From Akkermansiaceae bacterium (lineage in GTDB: Bacteria; Verrucomicrobiota; Verrucomicrobiia; Verrucomicrobiales; Akkermansiaceae), in the NCBI GenBank assembly GCA_025457805.1, contig JALOTR010000270.1, forward strand, positions 1 to 5,773: a stretch of DNA of 5,773 nucleotides. Direction: 5' to 3'. How positions within the stretch are numbered: position 1 is the stretch's first letter; the number at the start of each line of letters is the position of its first letter. Positions 5,736 through 5,773 of the stretch are shown here, one piece after another. Under the pieces are notes generated by a model. It saw only the letters and a list, made by a program, of their open reading frames with translations, did no database searches and was not told the origin of the DNA. Position numbers and translations under genes: made by a program.

Positions 5736-5773
5736 ATGAATCGGGACGACGAACTCAAACAAGCCGCCGCGGA
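5736..5773 (+). CDS. N-terminal fragment of a divergent gene, possibly ribose-5-phosphate isomerase A
   Basis: An ATG at 5736 opens a frame that runs to the window edge, reading MNRDDELKQAAA. An earlier ATG at 5722 is out of frame and stops after five codons. The DELK-x-A start resembles RpiA (E. coli begins MTQDELKKA), the pentose-phosphate enzyme interconverting ribose-5-phosphate and ribulose-5-phosphate, but twelve codons cannot establish that. No Shine-Dalgarno is visible, as for the other genes here. The call is a likely gene start with a speculative identity. Confidence 0.38.
   Translation, partial: MNRDDELKQAAA

Overview
The window looks like chromosomal DNA from a GC-rich, Gram-negative-type bacterium, most likely Verrucomicrobiota (Luteolibacter/Haloferula-like). 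This is inferred from overall protein flavour: an N-terminal zinc-ribbon/Pro-rich/single-TM protein, a DUF1573 protein joined to a short membrane rhodanese, and a sigma/anti-sigma pair whose anti-sigma lacks zinc ligands. It also fits the near absence of Shine-Dalgarno sequences before the starts. No marker gene settles the assignment. I see no tRNA, rRNA, CRISPR array, IS element or phage gene.

Layout: (1) The 3' part of lexA on the + strand (2-592), cut by the left edge of the window by roughly eight codons. (2) A 200-bp intergenic stretch (593-792) unusually rich in short repeats: a 16-bp tandem repeat that starts on the lexA stop codon, then a GTCTGAC cluster that contains an inverted repeat. 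(3) A 632-aa + strand protein (793-2691) with a CxxC...CxxC zinc ribbon, a long Pro/Ala-rich region, one membrane segment, a second Pro-rich linker and an unrecognised C-terminal domain. (4) A tightly packed five-gene operon on the - strand, read from 5596 down to 2666: ECF sigma factor, anti-sigma-like membrane protein, secreted protein of unknown function, DUF1573 exported protein and membrane-anchored rhodanese. The junctions are a 20-bp overlap, a 4-bp ATGA overlap, a 7-bp gap and another ATGA overlap. The operon ends inside the 3' end of the zinc-ribbon gene (26-bp convergent overlap). (5) A 139-bp divergent intergenic region and the first 12 codons of another + strand gene at the right edge.

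How the genes may work together: the sigma factor and its membrane partner are the regulatory head of the operon. The three downstream products are all predicted to be exported or membrane-anchored, and two carry conserved-looking cysteine motifs (CSC in the DUF1573 protein; C106 and C111 in the rhodanese). The simplest inference is a self-contained envelope-response module, possibly concerned with thiol, sulfur or copper-type chemistry. The chemistry is not proven by the sequence. The lexA and zinc-ribbon genes appear to be separate transcription units.
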